DNA of 15,783 nucleotides, from contig WFQT01000199.1 in assembly GCA_015486895.1 (NCBI GenBank), forward strand, positions 1 to 15,783, in the 5' to 3' direction. A program made the position numbers and the translations under genes. The notes beneath the pieces are model-generated. The model did not search any database, was not told the DNA's origin, and was given only the letters and a program-made list of their open reading frames with translations. This DNA is from Anaerolineae bacterium. Lineage in GTDB: Bacteria; Chloroflexota; Anaerolineae; JAADDB01. Below are positions 1-6,947 of this stretch, piece after piece. Within the stretch, counting starts at the first letter, position 1, and the number at the start of each line of letters is the position of its first letter.

Positions 1-34
1 GTTTGGCGAAGGTAAGTAGTTAGACCTATCGCGG

Positions 35-68
35 GCGGGGAGGTGCAGTGTCACCTTCCCGCTTCTTT
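35..68 (+). terminator. Rho-independent-type terminator of the upstream gene
   Basis: Bases 35-45 pair with 52-62 in an 11-bp stem (one G-T pair) around the 6-base loop CAGTGT, followed by the T-rich run TTCTTTG. All three + frames reaching in from the window edge stop by about position 21 (TAA 13-15, TAG 17-19, TAG 21-23). A gene on the + strand therefore probably ends just before this hairpin, but which frame is real cannot be decided. The T-tract is short, so termination strength is uncertain. Confidence 0.6.
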
Positions 69-280
69 GCAACCACGAATTACACGAATTGCACGAATGT
101 TGCAACCACGAATTACACGAATGTTGCAACTACGAATTACACGAATTGCACGAATGTTGCAACCACGAATTGCACGAATTACACGAATGTTGCAACCACG
201 AATTACACGAATGGGGCGAATGCCACGAATGGGACCGCTGGGCTTTGCAACCACAAATGGCCCGAATTCCACGAATGGTG
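67..280. repeat. Degenerate tandem array built from 9-bp CACGAATTA/G units
   Basis: The heading TTGCAACCACGAATT recurs at 67, 100, 124 (one change), 157, 190 and, degenerated, 245. Each heading is followed by one or two 9-bp units of the type ACACGAATT or GCACGAATG. Spacings between headings are 33, 24, 33, 33 and 55 bp; the 24-bp unit is a 33-bp unit minus exactly one nonamer. Units decay after about 210 (GGGCGAATG, CCACGAATG). Because the period is a multiple of three, long open frames run through the array on both strands, but these are repeat artefacts. There are no unique spacers, so it is not a CRISPR array. Similar CACGAATTA-type repeats occur between genes in several environmental phyla; their function is not established. 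Confidence 0.85.
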
Positions 281-323
281 CTTGTATTTTATTGGCATTA
301 TCTGCAGTTCTTCTATAATTATG

Positions 324-456
324 CTGGAGTCGGGCAAAATGACGTTTTAGGCTTGACCTAACTATCTTTGCCACAGATTGCACGGATTAACACAGATTTT
401 TTCTTGCCTTTCAAATCTGTGAAATTCTTGGCTAGAATAAGAACGCCAAAGTCCAG
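324..456. mobile_element. MITE-like palindromic element, copy 1 (CTGGA ends, CACAGATT core)
   Basis: The 133-bp element begins CTGGAGTCGGGC and ends GCCAAAGTCCAG; the outer five bases CTGGA (324-328) and TCCAG (452-456) are exact inverted repeats. Further in, TTTTAGGC on the left faces GCTAGAATA on the right. The core has nonamers CACAGATTG and CACGGATTA, then a perfect 9-bp inverted pair CACAGATTT (391-399) and AAATCTGTG (413-421). The 7 bases immediately outside are AATTATG (317-323) and AATTATC (457-463), 6 of 7 identical, consistent with a decayed target-site duplication. The left arm is nearly the same as that of the copy at 12526. It has no coding capacity, so mobility would need a transposase supplied in trans. 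Confidence 0.7.
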
Positions 457-544
457 AATTATCGATGAAGAACTTGTTAAGTAAGCGTTCACTACCCTAC
501 CAACATAGAATGTTGATTTCTTGCTGTATGCGCTGATTGTCTCT

Positions 545-772
545 TCTCAAGGAGTCGGGGAGATGTTGTTCGTAGCCGCCGATAGCCCCTGACGGAATTC
601 TTCACAAAGATCGGGGCTCCATGGCCTATGGCCGGCTTCCATCTGACCTCTCTATACTCTGGAGGAGGAGAACGGTGTAGGCCGATCTGATTTGTCCCTA
701 CAAGGGGACGTTTGGCGATTGTGTCGCCTTTAAGCCCCCGATTCGTTGTGGGGGCGGCGGGCCCCGGGGAAT
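545..772 (+). ncRNA. ssrS: Candidate structured RNA, possibly 6S RNA
   Basis: Several blocks recall E. coli 6S RNA in the right order: GAGATGTT near 560-567, CCCCTGA(C)GG with AATTCTTCAC at 587-604, GGGGCTCC at 613-620, a GGGGAC-closing hairpin, then GGCGGC and CCCCGGGGA at 753-770. Pairings that support a long closed rod are TCGGGG (555-560) with CCCCGG (762-767) and GCCGCC (575-580) with GGCGGC (753-758), plus the inner pairs GATCGG (609-614) with CCGATC (682-687) and CCTA (625-628) with TAGG (678-681). Small local hairpins lie at 694-709, 713-727 and 734-755; the last competes with the 753-758 pairing. No clear promoter or T-tract terminator was found. It could instead be an untranslated leader of the transporter genes. 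The gene symbol is conditional on the 6S reading. Confidence 0.38.
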
Positions 773-1034
773 TGTGAAGACAGGTGCTAATTCTTTAAAG
801 AAGATCGGCGAAGATATCTACATGTATCTGCGTTCTATCGCAAGAGGGTTGAACGGTTATCTTGTTATTACTGGCGGAAACTGTTTTCGTATCTGCTCAA
901 TAGCCTGGGGTACAGTGTGTAGGTATGGTCTTGTGTATTTGCCCCACAGGAGTGCCAGCAAGGCGACTGTAAGAATGCCTGCTTATTGAGAAGATACCTA
1001 TTCTCTCTGCCTATAACGTTGGAGGGTACCGTAC
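773..1034 (+). other. Gap before the transporter; no supported gene
   Basis: This stretch separates the structured region from the permease. A 71-codon frame opens at GTG 774 and closes at 989, but it has no Shine-Dalgarno at a proper distance, no recognisable domain and an odd amino-acid mix, so I do not call it a gene. Amino-acid ABC operons usually start with a periplasmic binding protein; no trace of one can be read here in any frame. A good ribosome-binding site, GGAGGG (1021-1026), belongs to the permease at 1035. Confidence 0.5.
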
Positions 1035-1820
1035 ATGGTTTCTAATCTCGAAGAGTTCCGGGAAAAGCGAACGCTTTCTGATGTTTTGGGTGCCGTGCCG
1101 TGGTGGGTGATCATTATTGCTATTGTAGGAGTATATGTCTTAGTCTCCATGGTGACAAGCCCGCTTTATATTAAGGCGTTTAAAGCTATCCTGCCCGGCG
1201 TCCAGATAACATTAGAGGTAACCTTTCTGGCTTATTTGCTAGCTTTAGTTTTAGGACTAATTGCCGGCATGTTCCGTGTTTCCCGTAATCCCATCTTATA
1301 CGCTTTAGGCACGCTGTATGTGGAGGTGATTCGCGGCTTACCTATGCTGGTGATCATTCTTTATGCCGGGTTTGTAATTGGCCCGGCTATCCGGGATGCC
1401 ACGCACAAGATGGTAGACTTGCCGATGTTGTCGCGGGCCATTGTCGGCTTAGGTATCGGTTACGGTGCCTATTTGGCGGAAGTCTATCGCGCCGGCATTG
1501 AGTCTGTCCACGGTGGCCAGATGGAAGCAGCTCGTTCCTTGGGCATGAGTTACATGGAGGCAATGCGTTACGTTATTTTACCTCAGGCTATTCGCCGGGT
1601 TTTACCACCGTTGGGCAATAACTTCATTGCTTTACTGAAAGATACATCGTTGGTGGCTGTGGTTGCCATCCCGGACCTGTTACAGATGGGGCGTTTGTTT
1701 ATTTCACGCACGTTTCGTGCCTTTGAGGGGTACAATGCTGTAGCGGTGCTTTATTTGATCATGACCTTTTTGTTATCTGCTTTGGTGCGTTTTGTCGAGC
1801 GGAGGTGGCGCATCCCATGA
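1035..1820 (+). CDS. Polar amino-acid ABC transporter permease (HisM/GlnP family)
   Basis: This 261-residue inner-membrane protein forms the channel of an ATP-driven importer for polar amino acids such as glutamine, histidine, arginine or glutamate. The substrate cannot be told from the sequence. Residues about 21-45 form the first membrane helix, and further hydrophobic helices lie around 55-80, 90-115, 130-150, 190-215 and 230-255. YVEVIRGLPMLV near residues 95-106 is typical of the family. The EAA loop that contacts the ATPase is plain: GQMEAARSLGMS, followed by ILPQAIRRVLPPLGN. GGAGGG eight bases before the ATG supports this start. The gene overlaps the ATPase gene by ATGA (1817-1820), so the two are translationally coupled. 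No second permease or binding protein is nearby; this permease probably works as a homodimer. Confidence 0.93.
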   Translation: MVSNLEEFREKRTLSDVLGAVPWWVIIIAIVGVYVLVSMVTSPLYIKAFKAILPGVQITLEVTFLAYLLALVLGLIAGMFRVSRNPILYALGTLYVEVIRGLPMLVIILYAGFVIGPAIRDATHKMVDLPMLSRAIVGLGIGYGAYLAEVYRAGIESVHGGQMEAARSLGMSYMEAMRYVILPQAIRRVLPPLGNNFIALLKDTSLVAVVAIPDLLQMGRLFISRTFRAFEGYNAVAVLYLIMTFLLSALVRFVERRWRIP

Positions 1821-2557
1821 GCGAAGAACCGATTATTCAGATTCAAAACTTGCGGAAGTATTTTGGGCATGTTCATGCCGTTGACGGTGTCAACCTGGAG
1901 GTCTCGCCTGCTGAAGTAGTGGTGATTATCGGCCCCAGTGGCTCCGGCAAATCAACGCTCTTGCGCTGCATTAACATGTTAGAGAAACCAACGACGGGTA
2001 CTATCATTGTGGATGGTATGAAGACCACGGAAAAGGGATTTGATGTAAACCCGTTGCGAGCAGAGGTCGGCATGGTTTTCCAGTCTTTTAATCTCTTCCC
2101 CCACTTGAGTGTTCTGGAAAATGTTGTGCTGGCCCAACGGATAGTGCGTAATCGCTCCAGGGAAGAAGCATCAGCTATTGCCCGTGACCTGTTGCTGAAG
2201 GTTGGTATTCCGGAGAAAGAGAGCGTTTATCCTAGCCAGCTTTCCGGTGGTCAGCAACAGCGGGTTGCCATCGCTCGAGCGTTGGCGATGCAGCCTAAGA
2301 TTATGCTTTTTGATGAGCCTACCTCTGCTCTGGATCCGGAGATGATCAAAGAGGTATTGGATGTCATGTTGGATCTGGCAATGGAAGGCATGACAATGGT
2401 TGTGGTTAGCCACGAGATGGGCTTTGCTAAGGCGGCTGCTCGACGCATTATTTTCATGGATGACGGGAAGATCGTAGAGATATCCTCGCCGAAGGTGCTG
2501 TTTACGAGTCCTCGCCACGAGCGCACGAAGCTATTCTTGAGTAAGATTTTGCATTAG
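1817..2557 (+). CDS. Polar amino-acid ABC transporter ATP-binding protein (GlnQ/HisP family)
   Basis: This 246-residue cytoplasmic ATPase powers the permease encoded just upstream. All motifs are intact: Walker A GPSGSGKST, Q-loop region VFQSFNLFPHLSVLENV, signature LSGGQQQR, Walker B IMLFDEPTSALD, and the switch histidine in VVSHEMGFA. The FNLFPHLSVLENV segment and the overall length are typical of the amino-acid importer subgroup. I chose ATG 1817 (MSEEPIIQ) because it overlaps the permease stop as ATGA and has GGAGG 11 bases upstream. The frame also has a GTG at 1805, but that codon overlaps the GGAGG itself. Substrate specificity resides in the missing binding protein. No terminator with a T-tract follows within the next 200 bases. 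Confidence 0.94.
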   Translation: MSEEPIIQIQNLRKYFGHVHAVDGVNLEVSPAEVVVIIGPSGSGKSTLLRCINMLEKPTTGTIIVDGMKTTEKGFDVNPLRAEVGMVFQSFNLFPHLSVLENVVLAQRIVRNRSREEASAIARDLLLKVGIPEKESVYPSQLSGGQQQRVAIARALAMQPKIMLFDEPTSALDPEMIKEVLDVMLDLAMEGMTMVVVSHEMGFAKAAARRIIFMDDGKIVEISSPKVLFTSPRHERTKLFLSKILH

Positions 2558-2758
2558 CGGCAATTACTTATCTACAATGAGGTAGAACGCTGATGACGTT
2601 GGAATACGCTGTCTACTCCCGGGTTGGAAGCCTTCAAAGCCGTTTTACCCCGACAACGGCGGGTTACGGACCTGCCTGAGCCAGAAAAAAAGCCGTCTTC
2701 AAGATAGTACACCCCCAGGATTGGGGGCCTGGGGGCTACCTTCAGTGGAGGTGTAACC
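2558..2758 (+). promoter_or_regulatory. Leader with two mutually exclusive hairpins before the AMP ligase
   Basis: A perfect 8-bp stem pairs CCCCCAGG (2712-2719) with CCTGGGGG (2728-2735). The same left arm, CCCCCA (2712-2717), can instead pair with TGGGGG (2722-2727) around a four-base loop. The structures exclude each other and end 11 bases before the GGAGG (2747-2751) of the ligase gene. A second hairpin, GCCGTT (2639-2644) with AACGGC (2655-2660), lies upstream. No sigma70 promoter stands out. Bases 2587-2611 carry CGCTGATGACG and a second CGCTG, perhaps a remnant of the intergenic repeat family. The role could be translation control, weak termination, or none. Confidence 0.35.
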
Positions 2759-4348
2759 ATGCTTGTTCCTTTAACACCGTTGGAGTTTCGGCAGCGCGCT
2801 GTTGCTTACTATAGCGATCGCGTCGGCATCGTGGATGGCGACAAGCGGTTCACTTACGGTGAGTTTGATGAGCGGGTGAATAAGTTGGCAAATGCCTTGC
2901 AAGTGCTGGGCGTTGAGCTGGGGAAAACAGTTTCCTTCATTGACTTTAATACCTATCACCTGCTGGAAGCATATTTTGCGGTGCCCCAGGTTGGAGCAAT
3001 CTTAAATCCCATTAACATCCGTTTAGCTCCATCTGAAATTGGTTTTATCCTGAACCATGCTCAAACCGATGTTCTTTTCTTCCACTATGCCTTTTTACCT
3101 ATGGTGGAGAAGTTGCGCTCGCATTTGCCTAAAGTACGACATTATGTGGTCATCGAATCTCCTGAACCGCCGACGTGGGCGCACTGTTATGAGGGTCTTC
3201 TTGCCGAGGCGCCTGGCTCCTACACTGTGGATCTGGATTCTATTGATGAGAACGCTGTGGCGGAAATTTTTTACACTTCTGGTACCACGGGCAATCCGAA
3301 GGGCGTGGAATTAACACATCGTACCCTTTACCTCCATGCGTTGAATGCAATTGCTGGCTTGAAGCTTGACGATCATGATGCTTTGGTTCACATTGTGCCC
3401 CTCTTCCACATTAACGGTTGGGGGACGCCGCAGTTTTTAACGGCAGTGGGGGGCAAGCATGTCATGTTACGCAAAATCGATCCGGGGTTGATTTTGCAAC
3501 TGACGCAGGATGAGAGAGTTACTCGCCTTTTCGGTGTGCCGGCTGTTTTCAATGCTATCATCAGCTATCCCGATTTTGATAAGTACGATCTTAGCTCTTT
3601 GGAAGAAGTCATCATTGGTGGGGCTCCCTCTCCGGAGCCTCTGCTACAGGCGTTGGAGGATAAACTTGGTGTAACTGCTCTCTCTGGTTATGGCTTGACG
3701 GAGACTACGCCCATTTTGACGTTGGCCTACCCGAAGCATTATTTGCAGGATACGGAGGAGCAACGTCGCTATTACCAGTCACGCACCGGTTTGCCTATCG
3801 TTGGTATCCGTTTGCGGGTCGTTGATGCGAATGAGAATGACGTCAAGCCAGATGGTAAGGAAATTGGCGAGATTGTTGTGCGCAGCAACGTGGTGATGAA
3901 GGGTTATCTACATAACCCGGGGGCGACGAAAGAAGCCATTGTGAACGGCTGGTTCCACACCGGGGATATGGCTGTAGTGGATAAAGAGGGCTACGTTCTC
4001 ATCGTGGACCGGAAGAAGGATATCATCATTTCTGGTGGTGAGAACATCTCTTCGGCCGAGGTGGAGAACGTTATTTACAGTCATCCTGCGGTCTTTGAGT
4101 GTGCTGTTGTTAGCGCTCCGGACGAACAGTGGGGTGAAGTGCCAGTGGCTATTGTCGTTCTCAAGCCGGGAGTGTCACTTACGGCAGAGGAGTTGATGGC
4201 TTACTTGCGGGACCGCATTGCTCACTTCAAAGTGCCAAAGATTGTGGAATTCCGCTCTGAGTTGCCCAAGGGTGGCACCGGTAAGATTCTCAAACGGGAG
4301 TTGCGCGAGCCGTTTTGGGAAGGCTACGAGAAGCGAGTCCACGGTTAA
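2759..4348 (+). CDS. Acyl-CoA synthetase / AMP-dependent ligase
   Basis: This 529-residue enzyme of the ANL superfamily activates a carboxylic acid with ATP to an acyl-adenylate and then transfers the acyl group to CoA. Motifs seen are the P-loop YTSGTTGNPKG (172-182), YGLTETTP (311-318), WFHTGD (398-403), the hinge and A8 region VDRKKDIIISGGENISSAEVE (416-436), and the C-terminal GGTGKI with catalytic Lys509. Length and PLFHINGWG near 214-222 resemble medium/long-chain or aromatic acyl-CoA ligases, but the substrate cannot be named. GGAGG (2747-2751) seven bases before the ATG supports the start. It stands alone, with hairpins upstream and a terminator downstream, so it is probably a single-gene unit. 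No beta-oxidation gene is in the window. Confidence 0.93.
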   Translation: MLVPLTPLEFRQRAVAYYSDRVGIVDGDKRFTYGEFDERVNKLANALQVLGVELGKTVSFIDFNTYHLLEAYFAVPQVGAILNPINIRLAPSEIGFILNHAQTDVLFFHYAFLPMVEKLRSHLPKVRHYVVIESPEPPTWAHCYEGLLAEAPGSYTVDLDSIDENAVAEIFYTSGTTGNPKGVELTHRTLYLHALNAIAGLKLDDHDALVHIVPLFHINGWGTPQFLTAVGGKHVMLRKIDPGLILQLTQDERVTRLFGVPAVFNAIISYPDFDKYDLSSLEEVIIGGAPSPEPLLQALEDKLGVTALSGYGLTETTPILTLAYPKHYLQDTEEQRRYYQSRTGLPIVGIRLRVVDANENDVKPDGKEIGEIVVRSNVVMKGYLHNPGATKEAIVNGWFHTGDMAVVDKEGYVLIVDRKKDIIISGGENISSAEVENVIYSHPAVFECAVVSAPDEQWGEVPVAIVVLKPGVSLTAEELMAYLRDRIAHFKVPKIVEFRSELPKGGTGKILKRELREPFWEGYEKRVHG

Positions 4349-4369
4349 TGCAACGCCTATCGTTGCATT
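4347..4369 (+). other. Perfect 9-bp hairpin at the stop codon of the ligase gene
   Basis: AATGCAACG (4347-4355) pairs perfectly with CGTTGCATT (4361-4369) around the loop CCTAT. The stem begins inside the TAA stop codon. There is no T-tract after it, so it may protect the 3' end of the mRNA or act with the terminator at 4428 rather than end transcription alone. Confidence 0.55.
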
Positions 4370-4427
4370 CTGCAGCGCATGGGTTTGTATGATGGCTGCC
4401 GATGCAAAATTGGCCTTTGGCAGAGTA

Positions 4428-4472
4428 TCCGGGCGCGGAGGATCTTCCGAGCCCGGATTGTCTTTTGCTTTC
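4428..4472 (+). terminator. Rho-independent terminator after the acyl-CoA ligase gene
   Basis: TCCGGGC (4428-4434) pairs with GCCCGGA (4451-4457). Inside it, CGGAG (4436-4440) continues the stem with CTTCCG (4444-4449), with one bulged T. The GC-rich stem is followed by the T-rich stretch TTGTCTTTTGCTTT. It lies 80 bases after the ligase stop and just upstream of the nfo promoter, so it separates two transcription units. Confidence 0.75.
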
Positions 4473-4487
4473 CAATGAGGTCATTCA

Positions 4488-4516
4488 TTGACCAGTTGCT
4501 CGCTTCCTGGTATAGT
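4488..4516 (+). promoter_or_regulatory. Sigma70-type promoter for the nfo transcription unit
   Basis: A -35 box TTGACC (4488-4493) and a -10 box TATAGT (4511-4516) are separated by exactly 17 bases. Each box differs from the consensus at one position. Transcription would start near 4523, leaving a leader of about 100 bases before the nfo start. The position directly after a terminator fits the start of the nfo, solute-binding protein and nadE unit. Confidence 0.7.
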
Positions 4517-4625
4517 TAATGTGCTTGAGGGAGGATCGTACTGCTGATCGTTTGTTGCTCCCTTCTTGTTACCATGTTGAATGGCGGAGAACGGCTGACA
4601 AATTTACATTACAAGGAGCATGACT

Positions 4626-5489
4626 ATGGGTGCCTCTATTAAATTGGGAGCGCACATGTCCGCGGCGGGCGGTGTTAGCAAAGCCTTGGAACGGGGGCAG
4701 CAAATTGGCTGTGATACTATACAGATTTTCACTAAGAACCAGAATCGTTGGCAACAGAAGCCGACACCAGAGAAAGAGATCAAGCGCTTCCACGAGTTGT
4801 TGAGAAGTACAGGCATCGCGCCGGTGGTGTCGCACGCTTCCTATCTGATTAACTTAGGCTCGCCGAAGGAGGAGCTCTGGGAGAAATCAATTGCTGCTTA
4901 TGCCGATGAGTTGCTGCGGGCGGACCAGCTTTCTATCTTGGGGGTGGTGTTGCATCCTGGCTCCCATGTAGGCAGTGGGGAGGAAGCCGGCCTGAAACGG
5001 GTTGCCGATGGCTTGAACCGGGTGTTGGAGATGACGACGGGGATAAAGTCACTGGCGCTTTTGGAGACTACTGCCGGTCAAGGCACGAACTTAGGGTATG
5101 CCTTTTGGCACTTGCGCCGGATCATTGATAATGTGACTGCGCCTGAGCGGATTGCCGTTTGTGTCGATACTTGCCATATTTTTGCCGCCGGTTATGAGTT
5201 GCGGACGGCAGAAGGCTACACTGCCACCATGGAGGAGTTTAACCGCAAGTTGGGCATTGACTTGATCAAGGCTATTCACATGAATGATAGCATTGGAGAC
5301 CTGGGCAGCCGCAAAGACCGTCATGCTCATATCGGCCAAGGGAAGATTGGCCTGGATGGCTTCCGTAATGTGGTGAACGATCCCAGACTTCAGGGCAAGC
5401 CGATGATCTTAGAAACGCCTAAGAGTGCTGACATGCACGAGGACGTAGATAACATGGCTGTCTTGCGGAGTCTGCTGGCAGGCGGCTAA
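4626..5489 (+). CDS. nfo: Endonuclease IV (AP endonuclease)
   Basis: This 287-residue TIM-barrel DNA-repair enzyme cuts the backbone 5' of abasic sites in base excision repair and uses a trinuclear zinc centre. The metal-binding signatures are all present: SHASYLINLGSP, LHPGSH, LLETTAGQGTNLG, VCVDTCHIFAAGY, the IHMND and DRHAHIGQG region, and the final ILETPK. GAHMSAAGG at the N-terminus is also diagnostic. The length is close to the E. coli enzyme (285). I chose ATG 4626 because AAGGAG (4613-4618) is seven bases upstream; an in-frame ATG at 4620 is only one base from it and is too close. The gene is probably driven by the promoter at 4488, and the next gene starts 23 bases after its stop. 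Confidence 0.96.
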   Translation: MGASIKLGAHMSAAGGVSKALERGQQIGCDTIQIFTKNQNRWQQKPTPEKEIKRFHELLRSTGIAPVVSHASYLINLGSPKEELWEKSIAAYADELLRADQLSILGVVLHPGSHVGSGEEAGLKRVADGLNRVLEMTTGIKSLALLETTAGQGTNLGYAFWHLRRIIDNVTAPERIAVCVDTCHIFAAGYELRTAEGYTATMEEFNRKLGIDLIKAIHMNDSIGDLGSRKDRHAHIGQGKIGLDGFRNVVNDPRLQGKPMILETPKSADMHEDVDNMAVLRSLLAGG

Positions 5490-5512
5490 TCTGCTTGTTT
5501 TGGAGGAATGCC

Positions 5513-6838
5513 ATGACGGCGAAACGCGTTGGCATCTTGCTCTTAATCTTATTGTTGGTAGCTGTTGTGGTTGTGTCTTTCTTTTATTGGCCGGGGTGGA
5601 AAGCCTCATTGCCTTTCATGAAAACACCGCCGCCGGCGATGACCTCTGTTGTCCCTCTGACCACGGCTACGCCGACGGAATCACCGGCAAAGCCTTCTCC
5701 TGATGCGGCTGTTCATATCCAATTAGTGTGGTGGACGCCAGAGTGGCTATCTCCTTTGGCGGCTAACAATGGCGGGCAGATGCTGGCTGATAGCATTGCT
5801 CGTTTTGAGAAGGCTTATCCAAATATCACGGTGAAGCCGGTGTTGAAGTCTGCTTACGGCTCTACCGGCATTCTCAATTACTTGCAGGCCAGCCAGAAGG
5901 TTGCCCCGGGGGCTCTGCCTGACATGGTATCGCTGGATTTTCGGGGTGTAGGTGAGGCGGTGAAAGGCGGCTTGTTGCAGCCTTTGTTGCCGAAAATGCT
6001 TCCCCCCGAGAACGGCTACTATCCTTTTGCCCGCTCTGCCTGGAAAATTGGTGGGGCTCACTATGTATTGCCGTACACTGCCGACGTGGAGCACATCGCT
6101 TACTTAGCCGGCAAGGTTTCTTCTCCCCCGCGGGACTGGTCTGATTTGTTAAATGAGAAGTGGCGCTATTTGCTGCCTGCTGGTGGGTACCAGGGGGAAG
6201 CCAACGCTGCTTTTCTCATCCAGTATATAGGCGGCGGTGGCAACTGGGATGACAGCAAGATGGTTGTAGCGCAGCCTCTACAACGTGCTCTGGATTTTTA
6301 TAGCCATGCTTTGGGCAAGGGCACGTTCCCACCGGCGGTGCTTTCCTTCGCTACTCCTGATGATGCTTGGCAACCATTTCTGTTGGGCGGTGGGGATATT
6401 GTGGAGATCCGCGCCACTCGCTTTTTGCGCCAAAGGACGACGATGCCTGATTTGCGTTTCGCACCGGTTCCCACGGCCAATGGCACTGTTTTGACTATCG
6501 CTTCCGGTTGGGGACTCTCTATGGTAGCCACGGTTCCAAAACGACAGGAAGCCAGCATGGCTTTTATGCATTGGTTGGCCAGTGATGCCGAAATGAGTCG
6601 CTGGAGCTTTGCTGCTCAACGTTTGCCGACCCGGCCGGCGGCTTTGGAATCTTGGCCCCAGCGCGATGATTATGTCGCCTTCTTATCGCAATTGCTTCAA
6701 TTGGCGACTCTGGAGCCGGTAACGCCTACCCAGCGGGCTTTAGCTCGCTCTTTCCAGCAGGCGTTGAATAATGTTTTGGCCGGGAAGGAAACGCCTGCGT
6801 CGGCTACGGATGCAGTACTCAAACAGTGGCAACAATAA
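5513..6838 (+). CDS. Family-1 extracellular solute-binding protein, membrane-anchored
   Basis: This 441-residue protein resembles MalE-type binding proteins of carbohydrate ABC importers. The N-terminus (MTAKRVGILLLILLLVAVVV, then VSFFYW) is a long hydrophobic helix with no lipobox cysteine, so it is probably a signal anchor. A Pro/Thr/Ser-rich linker to about residue 68 leads to the folded domain starting IQLVWWTPEW. Family features include the SIARFEKAYPNITVKP motif, PDMVSLDFRGVGEAVKGGLLQPL, and a late GWGLSMVATVPKRQEASMAF followed by MHWLAS. GGAGG six bases before ATG 5513 fixes the start; a second ATG at 5508 is out of frame. No permease or ATPase for it is nearby, so its ligand is unknown. 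It may share the nfo promoter, and nadE follows about 110 bases later. Confidence 0.85.
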   Translation: MTAKRVGILLLILLLVAVVVVSFFYWPGWKASLPFMKTPPPAMTSVVPLTTATPTESPAKPSPDAAVHIQLVWWTPEWLSPLAANNGGQMLADSIARFEKAYPNITVKPVLKSAYGSTGILNYLQASQKVAPGALPDMVSLDFRGVGEAVKGGLLQPLLPKMLPPENGYYPFARSAWKIGGAHYVLPYTADVEHIAYLAGKVSSPPRDWSDLLNEKWRYLLPAGGYQGEANAAFLIQYIGGGGNWDDSKMVVAQPLQRALDFYSHALGKGTFPPAVLSFATPDDAWQPFLLGGGDIVEIRATRFLRQRTTMPDLRFAPVPTANGTVLTIASGWGLSMVATVPKRQEASMAFMHWLASDAEMSRWSFAAQRLPTRPAALESWPQRDDYVAFLSQLLQLATLEPVTPTQRALARSFQQALNNVLAGKETPASATDAVLKQWQQ

Positions 6839-6947
6839 TAGCGACCAGACTTGGAGCGCTGGTTAGCGAGCGTGCTCATAGGTATTGCTATGCGTTTTAC
6901 CTGCTATTTGCAGCGCCGGCTTTGGACGCGTTACCTGGGGGGAGAAC

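Noticed and set aside
67..280. CRISPR array
   Set aside because: Repeats are contiguous, vary by whole 9-bp units and have no unique spacers; there are no cas genes in the window.
43..383. Four overlapping open frames of 90-110 codons on both strands at the window start
   Set aside because: They translate the 9-bp repeats (repeating NYTN, CNHELHE or RVIRGCNIRAI strings). Openness follows from a period divisible by three, not from coding.
774..989. 71-codon ORF beginning with GTG
   Set aside because: No ribosome-binding site at a proper distance, no domain or motif, and it directly follows a structured region. It could not be linked to a binding-protein remnant.
1021..1034. T-box-like GGGTACCG motif before the permease
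   Set aside because: The antiterminator core needs the longer TGGNACCGCG context and an upstream specifier stem. Here it is simply the ribosome-binding site region, directly before the ATG.
2171..2526. Minus-strand frames opposite the ATPase gene
   Set aside because: They are antisense shadows of a strongly conserved gene and show no domain of their own; the same holds for all other minus-strand frames here.
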